Below are positions 11,823-21,600 of a stretch of 64,000 nt of DNA, in pieces. A model generated the notes under the pieces. That model was not told where the DNA came from and did not search any database. It saw only the letters and a list, made by a program, of their open reading frames with translations. The DNA is taken from positions 53,141,146-53,205,145 of the forward strand of contig CM048852.1 in the NCBI GenBank assembly GCA_026545225.1, written 5' to 3'. A program made the translations under genes and the position numbers. The first letter of the stretch is position 1. Each line of letters begins with the position of its first letter. The DNA comes from Cornus controversa. Lineage: Eukaryota > Streptophyta > Magnoliopsida > Cornales > Cornaceae.

Positions 11823-12699
11823 GGAGGCGATATTCGTACTCCACTTTTCTCCGACTACACTCCACTCCCTTTTTTCTTTTAAAGAAAATGATAAGAAAGT
11901 CCTTAAACTTATTAATACATCATCCCTTATTTTATAATACCATAACTATCATTTTCACTAATAAGGCATGCGCATAATTTTTTCCCCTTAAATCTACTTT
12001 CAACAAGCAATTACAACACCAAATAAGAGGAAAGCTCCTCATCAAGATTCTATAAATAAGACATAGAATAACTAATACTATTTTATAAAACTTTTCTTTC
12101 AGTTTAATGGCTACATGTCAATCACACAATAAGCAAGAACCAATCTCCAGTTTGACACATCCTAAAAAATAAAAGTTATCACTAGTTTCACTAACATTAT
12201 AAATATAACTATCACAAATCAAATAAAAGATTTGTTGAGAAAACAATTAAAGCCTCTTAATTAAGGTTCAACGACTTTTGTTCCAACTTTCAAAGAAAAA
12301 ACAAACACTTTCAACTTGAGAATGCATCTAATATGTTTCAATTGTTCAACAACCTTACTTACAACTACAAGTTAGAAATACCAATCCAAAAGGCAAAAAA
12401 ATCAAATAAAACTTATCAATGGCAGATGTTAAAATTATCTTAAATGACCACCCGCTCACATATGCAAATTGTATAGAAAAAAATTGATTAATTTAATCAT
12501 TTAATTTAATTGGGGAGAGATGGATGAAAAAAAAAACGTTAATTGGAGATAGAGGGATGAAAAAACCGTACCAAAACTAGAAGGGTAATTGTGATATTTG
12601 AAAATAAATAATTATTTATTTCTAAAGTTAGGGTTAGATGAGTTATTTTTTTAAGAATGGAGTGTATTAGGAGATAAGTGGAGTGTGAATATCATCTCC
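11823..12699. mobile_element. Non-autonomous TIR element of about 0.9 kb
   Basis: Terminal inverted repeats of 30 bp (11823-11852 and 12670-12699) share the pattern GGAG..GATATTC..ACTCCACTT..CTCC with about five mismatches. Flanking decamers TTTGGTTGAT and TTTAGTTAAT, the right one offset by one base, may be a decayed 9-10 bp target duplication, which would fit Mutator-like elements. No coding capacity. Related sequence occurs at 43770-43925 and as an insertion at 57373-57996. Confidence 0.6.
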
Positions 12700-13184
12700 C
12701 TTTAGTTAATTTTAATTGTACTTAAAATTAATTAATTTAAAAAAATTAAATAAACGAGTAAGTAAACTTAAACAGATTTTAATCAAGTTTTTCCAATCAC
12801 TTTTGAGCGCGCTACTCACACACTTTTCTCTTTTACTAATCAGGACATAGACATAATATAGACATTAATGCTATAAATGAAATAAGCCATTTATGAACTT
12901 AGATTTGACTTGTTAAAGGTTCAACTTGTATTCTTTTATTCTCGCTCATTTTGTTTTTACTGGGACTCGAATTCTCACTTATCATTTTAAGAGGCAGATG
13001 AAATAGCACTGAACTATTCATTTATTTAGTGAGTGGTACGCAAGTTTCAATTATGAGCTTGTTTATCAAATGAATTGTGCTTGATCAATAATATGGTCAA
13101 CTCATATTATGGGAAATGGTGGAAGAGAGTTTGGCCACCGACAGAGCCACCGTGGGAACAACTACCATTTTTTTTTATATAAAA
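12700..13184. other. Intergenic DNA, nothing recognised
   Basis: AT-rich, no gene or defined element seen. Confidence 0.5.
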
Positions 13185-14060
13185 TTTTTAATTTTGTATG
13201 CATATCTTATTGTAATTTTAAATCCACCAATTCTTACAATTATCAAAAACATTAGTTGCCCCCACTCAATCTTGTAAATTTTGATTTTATATAGATATTT
13301 TTGAATAATTCCAAACCTAGCCATCTCTTCTTATAGTTATCCAAAACCTTGTTATTGACTCTAGAACACTCTCTCTAACTCTAAATTCAAGTCTTTTTCT
13401 TTGAATTTCTCAATCTTTTACTTTTTCATTTTTCGTATTTTTTTATTCGCTTGCTTACATGCACTTGCGAACTCAAACGCATACACATTGATTATTGCTC
13501 CTAATCAGGGGGAAGTGAAAGCCTCATCTTTTAATATGAAATGAGAAGTGAATACTTGTTGAGCACTCACAGACGTGTAAAACGATTGAAGAGGATATAA
13601 ACAGATAGTATGGAATGGAGAGATTAATATATGCTCTCTTTGGCATGATATATTTTGGCACTCAAGTGGTCCCAAAATTCCCCAAGTGAAAGAAAGGTAA
13701 GGCTATATATATATATGAAACCTTGTCATTTCTGAAAGTATATATCTCACCTCACTCCACTCCACCGCAGAAGTACGTAGCTCGGTGGGCATGCCTTGTT
13801 TCCATTACTGATGGTGATTTAGGATTTTGGATGATATATATATATATATATCGTATGGTTTAGAGGGCTTCATCTATCCCCAGGCCAGGCATGCTATCAT
13901 TCTTTGTATTTTTATGGGTGAGAAATGTAATTTTCAATGGCATATTATTCAGGTGTAGTACTCTATCTTAGACTTATTCTCTGGGCTACATCGATCTGCT
14001 TGCTTGTAGGGGCAACTCAACTTGAGTGTGGCTGCTCTGCTCTCTGCTCTGGTGTATGTC
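13185..14060 (+). repeat. Left copy of a diverged tandem duplication with an LINE scrap
   Basis: Blocks in this segment recur in the same order at 14310-15560, for example AATCCACCAATT, TATAGATATTTTTGAATAAT, CCTCATCTTTTAATATGAAA and AGAAATGTAATTT. Around 13600-13690 the plus strand can be read as a decayed piece of the LINE reverse-transcriptase region that is better kept at 14965-15050 in the right copy. AT microsatellites interrupt it near 13705 and 13831. Confidence 0.6.
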
Positions 14061-14309
14061 ACTTAGAGGGAAAGAAATGAGAGAATATTATTTTTTTTCC
14101 TACATATATTATTATTAGTATTATTCCACTGATCCAATTCCTGCATATATAGATGTGGTTAGTTTGTTTCTCTTCAAAGGAGTATTATATATGGACATTG
14201 CTAAACTAAAATTTTACATGGTCTGTGAAGCTTGAAGGCTTAAGGTTTGACCTTTTTAGAGAGCAAATAATTTTTTAAAGACTATGTCTGCGGTGGAAAT
14301 CGAGTTTTA

Positions 14310-15560
14310 TCTGATTTCTATATACTTATCTTATTGTTATTTTAAATCCACCAATTTTTAAAATTATCAAAAATTGTAGTTGCCTTGCCCCACTCAATCT
14401 TTTAAATTTTAATTTTATATAGATATTTTTGAATAATTCCAAACCTATCTAATATCTATAACACTCTCGACTTGAAATTCCACCCATCAACTAAGTCTTT
14501 TTCTTTGACTCTCTCAAACTTTTTACTTTTCATTTTTCCTACTAGTTGCACTTCCAAACTCAAACACACACACACACACACACACACTGAGACTGATTAT
14601 TGCTTCTAAGGGGGAATGAAACCCTCATCTTTTAATATGAAAGAGAGGTGGATGCTATTTGAGCCAAAGGCATGTTAACCCTCTTTCAATCGATTTCTCA
14701 TCATTCAAGATTGAGTGTGGGAAAACCTGAATTCATCTTCTTTAAGTAGTGAGGTTATAACGCAAAACACTTGCAAAACATAAAAAATTGTTGAGGCTAA
14801 TTATAAATATATTGAATGAAAAAAATAATTAATATTTAAGTTTTTATATTTATTATCTTAATTTAAAATTTACTCTTACTATTGTCCTAGAGCAAATTCC
14901 CATAAAAGCAAAAAGTTTACAAGGCGAAAACACAAGTAGCTAGAGACTATGGAGAAGGAAAAAAAAATTGGTGGGAATGGAGAGAATACCTCTCTTTGGT
15001 GGTATGATTTTTGACACCCTAGTGATTCATTGTCAAGTGAAAGGCAGGACTATTATCATTTACGACTATTATCCAAAGGGTAATGATTTAGTCTCCAAAT
15101 TCGGCATTTTTCGAAAGTATTTATGTGAGAGGGGTGGTGGGATGGTGACCACATAAATGATTTTCCGAAAATGTGAAATTCGAGTATCATTACTCTAATG
15201 CTACATATTTTGTGCGACTCCAATAAATAATTGTTAGTGATACTATATAAGAATAGGGTCTCTCTTTTCTTTTAGAGTGTTTATCTCAATAATTACTCCA
15301 TCGCAACAAAAGTTCTAAGGTTTTCCAAATCATATGCAATGGAAAGTGGGCATGACCATCAAACTTCTTAAAAGGAGCTGTTTATTTTGCAGAGGAAAAG
15401 TTGAAAACCATGAGCACATGTTGTTTAAATGCGCCCTAATTTACGGATCGAATATGTTTTTATTGGTAAGAAATGTAATTTCGAATGGCAGATCAGATGT
15501 CTCAGACTATAAGAATATATTGTGATCAAGTTGAGTGGCTGCTCGATCTGGTGTGTGTGT
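14310..15560 (+). repeat. Right copy of the diverged tandem duplication
   Basis: Collinear with 13185-14060 over several blocks. It also carries a (CA)n run at 14566-14586 and the better preserved LINE remains. The two copies are clearly diverged, so the duplication is old. Confidence 0.6.
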
Positions 15561-15671
15561 GTATATATATATATATACTGTAAACCCCCCTTCATGGACC
15601 CACAATTTCAGTCTAAGGAATTAGAGTTGAATCTCTCATTTCTTTCCTTCCCTCCCTCCCTTCCAAGTGAA

Positions 15672-15710
<39 letters not shown>

Positions 15711-16147
15711 GTCCATGAAGGGGGGTTTACTGTTTACTGCTTCCCAAGATGCATGTGCTGTGGCTGCAACATAACATGAGTGGGGTCTTACCGGTTTCTT
15801 TCTTCAAAAATACTACTAGTACTTGATTCCTGGAGGTGTAAACTTGAGCATCTGTTATGGCTGTTTTGTACGTTTTGATGGGATTGTTGTTTGTTTACAG
15901 AATTATAGTTTCATTTTTGTTGGTATTCTATTCTTCATGTGTTTGGTGATATGCCCCAGTGTCCTTCGTTTTTTGTGTTTGCTGTGCCACTACTATATTC
16001 TTGATGGGTCAAGGCCTAGGATTGGTGCCATGGTGATATATATTGAATTTTGTACACACACATGGGGGTATACCCATTGCAACTTGTACGTTTTGTTTCT
16101 TTCAATGATATTACATCTTACCTATCAAAATAAAATAAAAAAAATAT
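14950..16147 (+). mobile_element. L1-type LINE, truncated and decayed, with 3' tail
   Basis: At 14965-15005 the sequence reads approximately VGNGENTSLWWYDF, like the GDG..TSLW..NW motif near the end of plant L1 ORF2. At 15370-15440 the peptide CLFCRGKVENHEHMLFKC is the cysteine-histidine zinc-binding module found after plant LINE reverse transcriptases. The stretch 15940-16130 matches the usual plant L1 3' end (CCATGG..., GGGGGTATACCCATTGCAAC, TTTCTTTCAATGATATTACA) and ends in an A-rich tail. Frames are broken, and the hairpin element at 15579-15732 interrupts it. The 5' portion of the LINE is missing. Confidence 0.7.
15579..15732. mobile_element. Short hairpin (MITE-like) element with G/C-run termini
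   Basis: Terminal inverted repeats of 24 bp (CTGTAAACCCCCCTTCATGG and its inverse, one mismatch) bracket a 110-bp interior containing a long TA run (15674-15706). The element sits inside the LINE relic and next to another TA run. I see no certain target duplication, since its left flank is a microsatellite, so the superfamily stays open. Confidence 0.6.
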
Positions 16148-16851
16148 GAAACTATCCCCAAATGAAAATTAAAACATTCAACTATACAAAATTGGAGTCT
16201 TTATATTGAAATTGTCTTCGATCTCACCAATTTTAAATCTAAAATTCCATACAACAAAATTGTTAGATTATATATTCTTTTATTATATATGTTGTTGTTA
16301 GATTATATATATATTTTTAAATTATATAAATTTTTTACACATTCTTTTAAAACATATACAATTAAAATTTTTTATTTTCTAAATTTACTTAAGCTTCAAA
16401 ATTATCTCTAACAAACGTCAAACTCAACTAATATACTTCAGACTCCACTGGATTTGCTCCATCAAGTAATACTGAAGCATGTGGTATGTAAATTGTAACC
16501 CAATAGTAGTCAAAGCGAATACAGTGCAATGTGGTTCTAGATGATGCCTTTGAGTGAGAGAGAAGAGAACAAAGCTATTAATAAAAGTTCCTTTTCCTGA
16601 ATTTTTTTACCGTTGAGACTGACACGTGTTGCCCATCCAGGCCATTTGTCTTCATCAATCTCTTTGGATTCCCTTACTTATGATTCTTGTTTGTTTCCTC
16701 TGGTGGTTGTGTTTTTAAGGGAAAGAATACAATCCCATCCCCCTCCTTCACTCTCTATCTCTTTCTCTACCTCTCTCTAAAAACCCGTGATCCTTCGTCC
16801 TCAATCCACCAAAATAGCAGAATCCCATACAAACGCTACCTAAATTCTCTA
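16148..16851 (+). other. Upstream region of the LecRK gene
   Basis: The stretch holds no separate gene. Position 16623-16628 carries an ACACGTGT-type G-box core (CACGTG), about 250 bases before the LecRK start, and 16740-16800 is CT-rich, as in many plant leaders. No clear TATA box could be fixed. Confidence 0.4.
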
Positions 16852-16872
16852 ATGGGTTGTCCCCAAAACTAG
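16852..16872 (+). promoter_or_regulatory. Six-codon upstream ORF ending two bases before the LecRK start
   Basis: ATG at 16852 opens a frame reading MGCPQN and stops with TAG at 16870-16872. The main ATG follows at 16875 after two bases. A ribosome that translates this uORF would have to reinitiate almost immediately, or must leaky-scan past it, so it could lower translation of the receptor kinase. That effect is inference; the arrangement is read directly. Confidence 0.6.
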
Positions 16873-16874
16873 CA

Positions 16875-19031
16875 ATGTCGTCACTTTCCTATGAAATTTC
16901 TGGCATTATATTCATAACTTTCATTCTATTCCTCTGTTTTTCCGGCAATGTTGTCGGAACAACCGAATTCGACTTTGGAACGTTAACTCTCAGTAGTTTG
17001 AAGCTTCTCGGCGATGCCCATTTGAGCAATGGGACTGTGAAGCTCACTCGTGACCTCGCCGTACCCAACTCCGGCGCCGGCAGAGTTTTATACTCTAAGC
17101 CCGTCAGATTCCGGCAGCCGGAGAGTGACACGCCGACGAGTTTCTCGACTTTCTTCTCGTTCTCCGTCGCGAACCTGAACCCAGCTTCGATCGGTGGTGG
17201 TCTCGCCTTTGTCATCTCGCCGGACGAGGAGACCATCGGTGGCTCCGGCGCGTTCCTCGGGCTCATGGACGAAAACGGTGCTCCTAACGGCGTCGTCGCG
17301 GTTGAATTCGACACTCTCATGGACGTGGAGTTCAAGGACATTAACGGAAACCATGTGGGTTTGGATCTAAACTCTATGGTTTCATCACAGGTTGGTGATT
17401 TGGAGACCATCGGAGTTGATCTCAAAAGTGGCGACCAGATCAACTCGTGGGTCGAGTACTCCGGGTCGAGTCGGGTGTTCAACATATCAGTCTCCTACTC
17501 CAATCTCAAGCCCAAAGAGCCCCTTTTATCATTCAATCTCGATCTTGATCAGTACGTGAATGATTTTATGTTTGTTGGGTTCTCTGGGTCGACTCAGGGT
17601 AGCACTGAGATTCATAGCGTTGAGTGGTGGAGTTTTAGCTCATCTTTTGATGTAATCTCCAAGACTGGCCCAACATCGCCGTCGGAGGTGGTTCCGCCGC
17701 CGCCGCCGCCACCAACGGCTACTTTGATGAATCCAACGGCTAATTCTATTATCCCAGCACCACCTTCTATGGCTCCTTCTGAGTCTAATAGTACCACAAT
17801 ACAAACCCAACAAAAGAACAGCAAGTGTCATAACCAGTTGTGTAAAGAAGGCGCAGGGGCTGTGGCTGGTGTAGTAACAGCTGGTGCATTTGTTTTAGCC
17901 TTCTTTACTATCGTACTCATTTGGGTATACTCTAAAAAGTTCAAGAATGTCAAAAAATCAGAATTATTGGCCTCGGAAATTATCAAAATGCCTAAAGAAT
18001 TTAGCTATAAAGAGCTTAAATCGGCTACGAAGTGTTTCAGTTCGACCCGAATTATTGGGCATGGCGCGTTTGGGACTGTGTATAAGGGTATATTACCAGA
18101 GAGTGGCGACATTGTGGCGGTGAAGAGGTGTAGTCATAGTGGTCAGGGGAAGGCAGAGTTCTTATCTGAGTTGTCCATAATTGGGACACTTAGGCACAGA
18201 AATCTTGTTAGGCTTCAAGGCTGGTGCCATGAGAAGGGGGAAATTTTATTGGTGTATGACATGATGTCAAATGGCAGTCTTGATAAGGCCTTGTTCGAAT
18301 CGAGAATACCTTTGCCATGGCCTCATAGGCGAAAAATTTTGATGGGTGTTGCTTCTGCATTGGCATATTTGCATCAAGAATGTGAAAACCAGGTGATCCA
18401 TAGGGATGTGAAGGCTAGTAACATAATGTTGGATGAAGGGTTCAATGCGAAATTAGGCGATTTTGGGTTGGCAAGGCAGATTGAGCACGACAGATCACCG
18501 GACGCAACGGTGGCAGCCGGGACAATGGGGTACTTGGCTCCTGAGTATTTGTTGACAGGAAGGGCTTCTGAGAAAACTGATGTGTTTAGTTATGGTGCTG
18601 TGGTGCTTGAAGTGGCTAGTGGAAGGAGGCCTATTGAGAAGGAGGTTAGTGGGGTTGGCAAAGTTGGGGTTAGTAGCAATTTGGTGGAATGGGTTTGGAG
18701 TTTGCATAGAGAAGGGAGGTTGTTAATGGCAGCTGATTCAAGGCTTGGAGAAGAGTTTGAAGAGGGAGAGATGAGAAGGGTTCTATTGGTTGGGTTGGCT
18801 TGCTCTCACCCTGACCCATTGGCTAGACCTACAATGAGGGGTGTGTTCCAAATGTTGGTGGGTGAAACTGAAGTCCCTATTGTCCCAAGAGCAAAGCCCT
18901 GTATGAGTTTCAGCACTTCTCATCTCCTATTGAGCTTGCAGGACAGCGTGTCTGACTTAAATGCTATGATCAGCATCTCCACCTCCTCCTCAGAACACAG
19001 CTTCAATGGTGGGGATGTGGAACTAGTCTGA
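16875..19031 (+). CDS. LECRKS7: L-type lectin-domain receptor kinase, LecRK-S.7 type
   Basis: This intronless 718-aa protein is a plasma-membrane receptor kinase. A signal peptide (about 1-28) precedes a legume-type lectin domain (about 29-265, with AVEFDT and NGNHVGLDLNS metal/sugar-loop motifs). A proline-rich linker with seven successive prolines near 275 leads to a transmembrane helix (about 328-351). The kinase domain (about 392-665) has glycine loop GHGAFG (395-400), catalytic lysine in AVKR (417), HRDVKASN with Asp511, DFG (Asp529) and GTMGYLAPEY, so it is a complete RD-type kinase. The juxtamembrane and kinase sequence (ASEIIKMPKEFSYKELKSAT; KRCSHSGQGKAEFLSELSII) matches the LecRK-S.7 branch rather than other LecRKs. 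The rice S.7 member is known for a role in pollen development; ligand and role here are unknown. The ATG at 16875 is chosen because the open frame's earlier start is a TTG. Antisense frames are shadows. Confidence 0.95.
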   Translation: MSSLSYEISGIIFITFILFLCFSGNVVGTTEFDFGTLTLSSLKLLGDAHLSNGTVKLTRDLAVPNSGAGRVLYSKPVRFRQPESDTPTSFSTFFSFSVANLNPASIGGGLAFVISPDEETIGGSGAFLGLMDENGAPNGVVAVEFDTLMDVEFKDINGNHVGLDLNSMVSSQVGDLETIGVDLKSGDQINSWVEYSGSSRVFNISVSYSNLKPKEPLLSFNLDLDQYVNDFMFVGFSGSTQGSTEIHSVEWWSFSSSFDVISKTGPTSPSEVVPPPPPPPTATLMNPTANSIIPAPPSMAPSESNSTTIQTQQKNSKCHNQLCKEGAGAVAGVVTAGAFVLAFFTIVLIWVYSKKFKNVKKSELLASEIIKMPKEFSYKELKSATKCFSSTRIIGHGAFGTVYKGILPESGDIVAVKRCSHSGQGKAEFLSELSIIGTLRHRNLVRLQGWCHEKGEILLVYDMMSNGSLDKALFESRIPLPWPHRRKILMGVASALAYLHQECENQVIHRDVKASNIMLDEGFNAKLGDFGLARQIEHDRSPDATVAAGTMGYLAPEYLLTGRASEKTDVFSYGAVVLEVASGRRPIEKEVSGVGKVGVSSNLVEWVWSLHREGRLLMAADSRLGEEFEEGEMRRVLLVGLACSHPDPLARPTMRGVFQMLVGETEVPIVPRAKPCMSFSTSHLLLSLQDSVSDLNAMISISTSSSEHSFNGGDVELV

Positions 19032-19074
19032 ATCAAATGGTTGGGATTTTTCATAATTAATCCTTGTTTATTAA

Positions 19075-19078
<4 letters not shown>

Positions 19079-19119
<41 letters not shown>
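19079..19119. repeat. (TA)n microsatellite in the LecRK 3' region
   Basis: About 20 TA units starting 48 bases after the LecRK stop codon, probably within the 3' untranslated region. Confidence 0.95.
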
Positions 19120-19122
<3 letters not shown>

Positions 19123-19916
19123 TTTAATAATAATTATGTATGGAAAACACAATAACATAGAATGTATGCATAAGGTCTGGGGACTTAATTAGCACCTCAT
19201 TTTTGTGTGTATGATCATTCTATACATACCCACTCTCCTCCAACTAAGTACAGTAACAGGAGACAAGAAAACCAATGGGTGGGAGTCATTTTCTTGCAAT
19301 GGGTTGGAAGGCTTTTCTTTTTTGTGATTTAGTGGTGGGTTGTGTTGTTCCTTGTACAAGCAATCACATAGTCAAAAGCATACATGAGTTTGAGTAAAGG
19401 ATTGGTGAAGTATTGCGACAAAAGTATTGGATATTTATTATTGAACTTTTTCTAGATATTTCTTGGTGGGTGGTTTTTGGTGGTGTGCTTGATGAATTAA
19501 TTATATATTATGAATTTGTACCCTCTTTGTTCATACTTATCTTTATTTCTTAAATGCAATACTTTTCTCCTAAAGATCTCTGTCTTCATCATCAATTTCA
19601 CTACCAATCATGTGTGAAAATACGAGAACCTTAGATTTTTAGGTTTAAGAACTGTTCTGGCAGCTCAACATGACCAATTAATGTGTGCAATTTAGCATCT
19701 TTCAGCCGACACTTGATACCACATAAAACAAACATACTAGGAATGATTTTGAACTCCACTACAGTAGTAGAATCAAGTTGTATTTCGGAGAGTGGTATCA
19801 CACAACTTTTATGAAATACTTTCTAAATCTTATTCTAACTAATTTTAAGTTAAAAGGCCGGCCAAAGTAAAGTACTAATTATAAATAATTTTAAAAATTT
19901 ATATATATATATAGTA
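19120..19916. other. Region downstream of LecRK, no gene seen
   Basis: Contains the probable remainder of the LecRK 3' untranslated region and then unremarkable AT-rich DNA. Confidence 0.5.
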
Positions 19917-20345
19917 TAAAGACATGACTAGTAACAAAAAAATATCAGAAGAAAAAGAGAATTCATGTGACGATCATGACACAAAGTTTTTGAAAATAAA
20001 ATAAAATAAAAAGTCGTTCTTTAGTGTCTATCAAAGTTTTTGAAAATAAAATAAAATAAAAAGTCGTTCTTTAGTGTCTATTCTTGTATTTGAACTCACG
20101 TTATCGGTCTCAATGATTATTTTTAACTAAACTTTGAATATTATTTTATTAAAAGACTAGTAACAAAAAATAATAGAAGAAAAAGAAAATTCATGAGATG
20201 ATGACGACAACATGAACCTTTTGAAAAAAGAAAGAAAAAATAACATGTCATTTTTTAGTGTCTATTCTTGTATTTGAACTCGCATTTTTGTTTAGTTATA
20301 TGTCTCCTTTGGAATGATTATTTTTAACTAAACTTTGAACACTAA
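19917..20345 (+). repeat. Tandem duplication of about 230 bp with an inner 50-bp duplication
   Basis: Copies at about 19917-20145 and 20150-20345 share blocks such as GACTAGTAACAAAAAA, TTTTTAGTGTCTATTCTTGT and GATTATTTTTAACTAAACTT. Inside the first copy a 50-bp unit is itself repeated exactly in tandem (19982-20031 and 20032-20081), so the inner event is much younger than the outer one. Confidence 0.85.
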
Positions 20346-21235
20346 TCTATTGAAAGTGATTACCATTAAAATTCGAAACAATGTTTTCAAGTTGTCAATT
20401 TAGAAACTACACGCTGTCAAGTTGTCAATCTGAGCTTTTACGTCGAACATAGTAATCAATCTTAGGTTTTCTCAAATCCTTGATGATTTATGCTTTTGAC
20501 TTGATGCCCTTTGCATTAAACACAGAAAGGATAATGATGAAGGAAGAAGAGCTAGCTTGAAGAGTAAACAATCTCTAATTATAGAATTGCAACAACCTCT
20601 TTGACAATTTTACAGATCCATGAACAAATGACTCATATCTTCAGCACCATCTGAGAGTGTGAATGGCCTCCAAACCACTCCACAGCTCTGACCTGTCAAA
20701 TCCGATTAGTTATTTCAGGTTCCATGTTTTATGCCATGGGCCCAGCCACAATTCCAGCTTATTTTTTTGTTTCTTTTTGAAGCAAAGGTTATGTATCCAT
20801 TAGTTTCTTGAGGATTGCCTCAGCGACCTCAATTTACAGTAACAAGCACCAGCACTTGAACAATGCTGTATAAGTCCATCAGCTTTTACCTACTTTTTAA
20901 CATCCGAATAGGGCCGCGAAGGAATTAAGTCAGATTTGAGTTTCTTCGGGCTCGACTCGTTGGTTTGTAAGCTAAGTTCAAAATCATAACGAACTAAAAA
21001 AATTAAGATCAGACTCGGCTCGTTTAATGATAAAAATCGTTTTAACTTGCTCACTCATCAATATTTTCGAGCTTATACAAGCCTATGTCCATGAGGTTAC
21101 GTTCATGAATTTATATAAACATTTACTAAACTAGCCTAGGAATCGATCTCAAACTCGGTTCGCTTGCTTAACAAAGAGCTCAAGTTAAACGAGACGAACT
21201 CAAATTGTTCCACATTCTATAGTAAGTATTAGCCT
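20346..21235. other. Intergenic DNA with a hAT-MITE-like segment
   Basis: The part from about 20910 to 21210 is rich in GCTCG/CTCGA words (CGGGCTCGACTCG, AGACTCGGCTCG), the composition of plant hAT-like MITEs such as the one at 45244-45597. I could not fix its ends. No gene seen. Confidence 0.4.
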
Positions 21236-21600
21236 AGTGTAACGGATCGGACGTTTGTCCTCTACCCAAAAACCTACAGTATAAATTGTTCCACAATAAG
21301 TAATAGTCTACTGTAACGGGTCCGGTGCTTGTCCTTTATCCAAAAACCTAAGCCACCGAATCAAGAACTAGGCCTATCTCTGATACCAAATGTAACAGGT
21401 CAGACATTTGACTTCTACCCAAAAGCTTAATGTATTAAATAGTGCTGTATACTCACCCATTTATACCAAATTACTTTCTTGTCCAAATTCGACATGGGAC
21501 AAGACCCTCTAACATCTAGCCACTCTCTTCTAAGATTTGTACAAGCCAAATTACTTGTATATCATTTTTCTAACGGTGAAAATGGATAACATGCTTCTGA
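21236..21600 (-). mobile_element. Fragmented LTR/TRIM-like relic with primer-binding site
   Basis: On the minus strand, TTTGGTATCAGAGAT (around 21383-21397) is a tRNA-Met primer-binding site directly after a terminal-repeat end (…CCTGTTACA, about 21398-21407). Two further copies of that end sequence lie to the left (near 21237 and 21310), so the element looks rearranged and broken. No coding sequence. Only its general class can be given. Confidence 0.55.

Noticed and set aside
15522-15779. Frames with Tyr-Ile runs, also at 2687, 40696 and 46417
   Set aside because: Translations of TA microsatellites.
15823-16149. 108-codon frame that resembles a membrane protein
   Set aside because: It is the 3' end of the L1-type LINE, whose AT- and T-rich tail gives hydrophobic translations.
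16889-17831. Several antisense frames (up to 198 codons) under the LecRK lectin domain
   Set aside because: Shadows of the GC-richer LecRK coding sequence; no family similarity.
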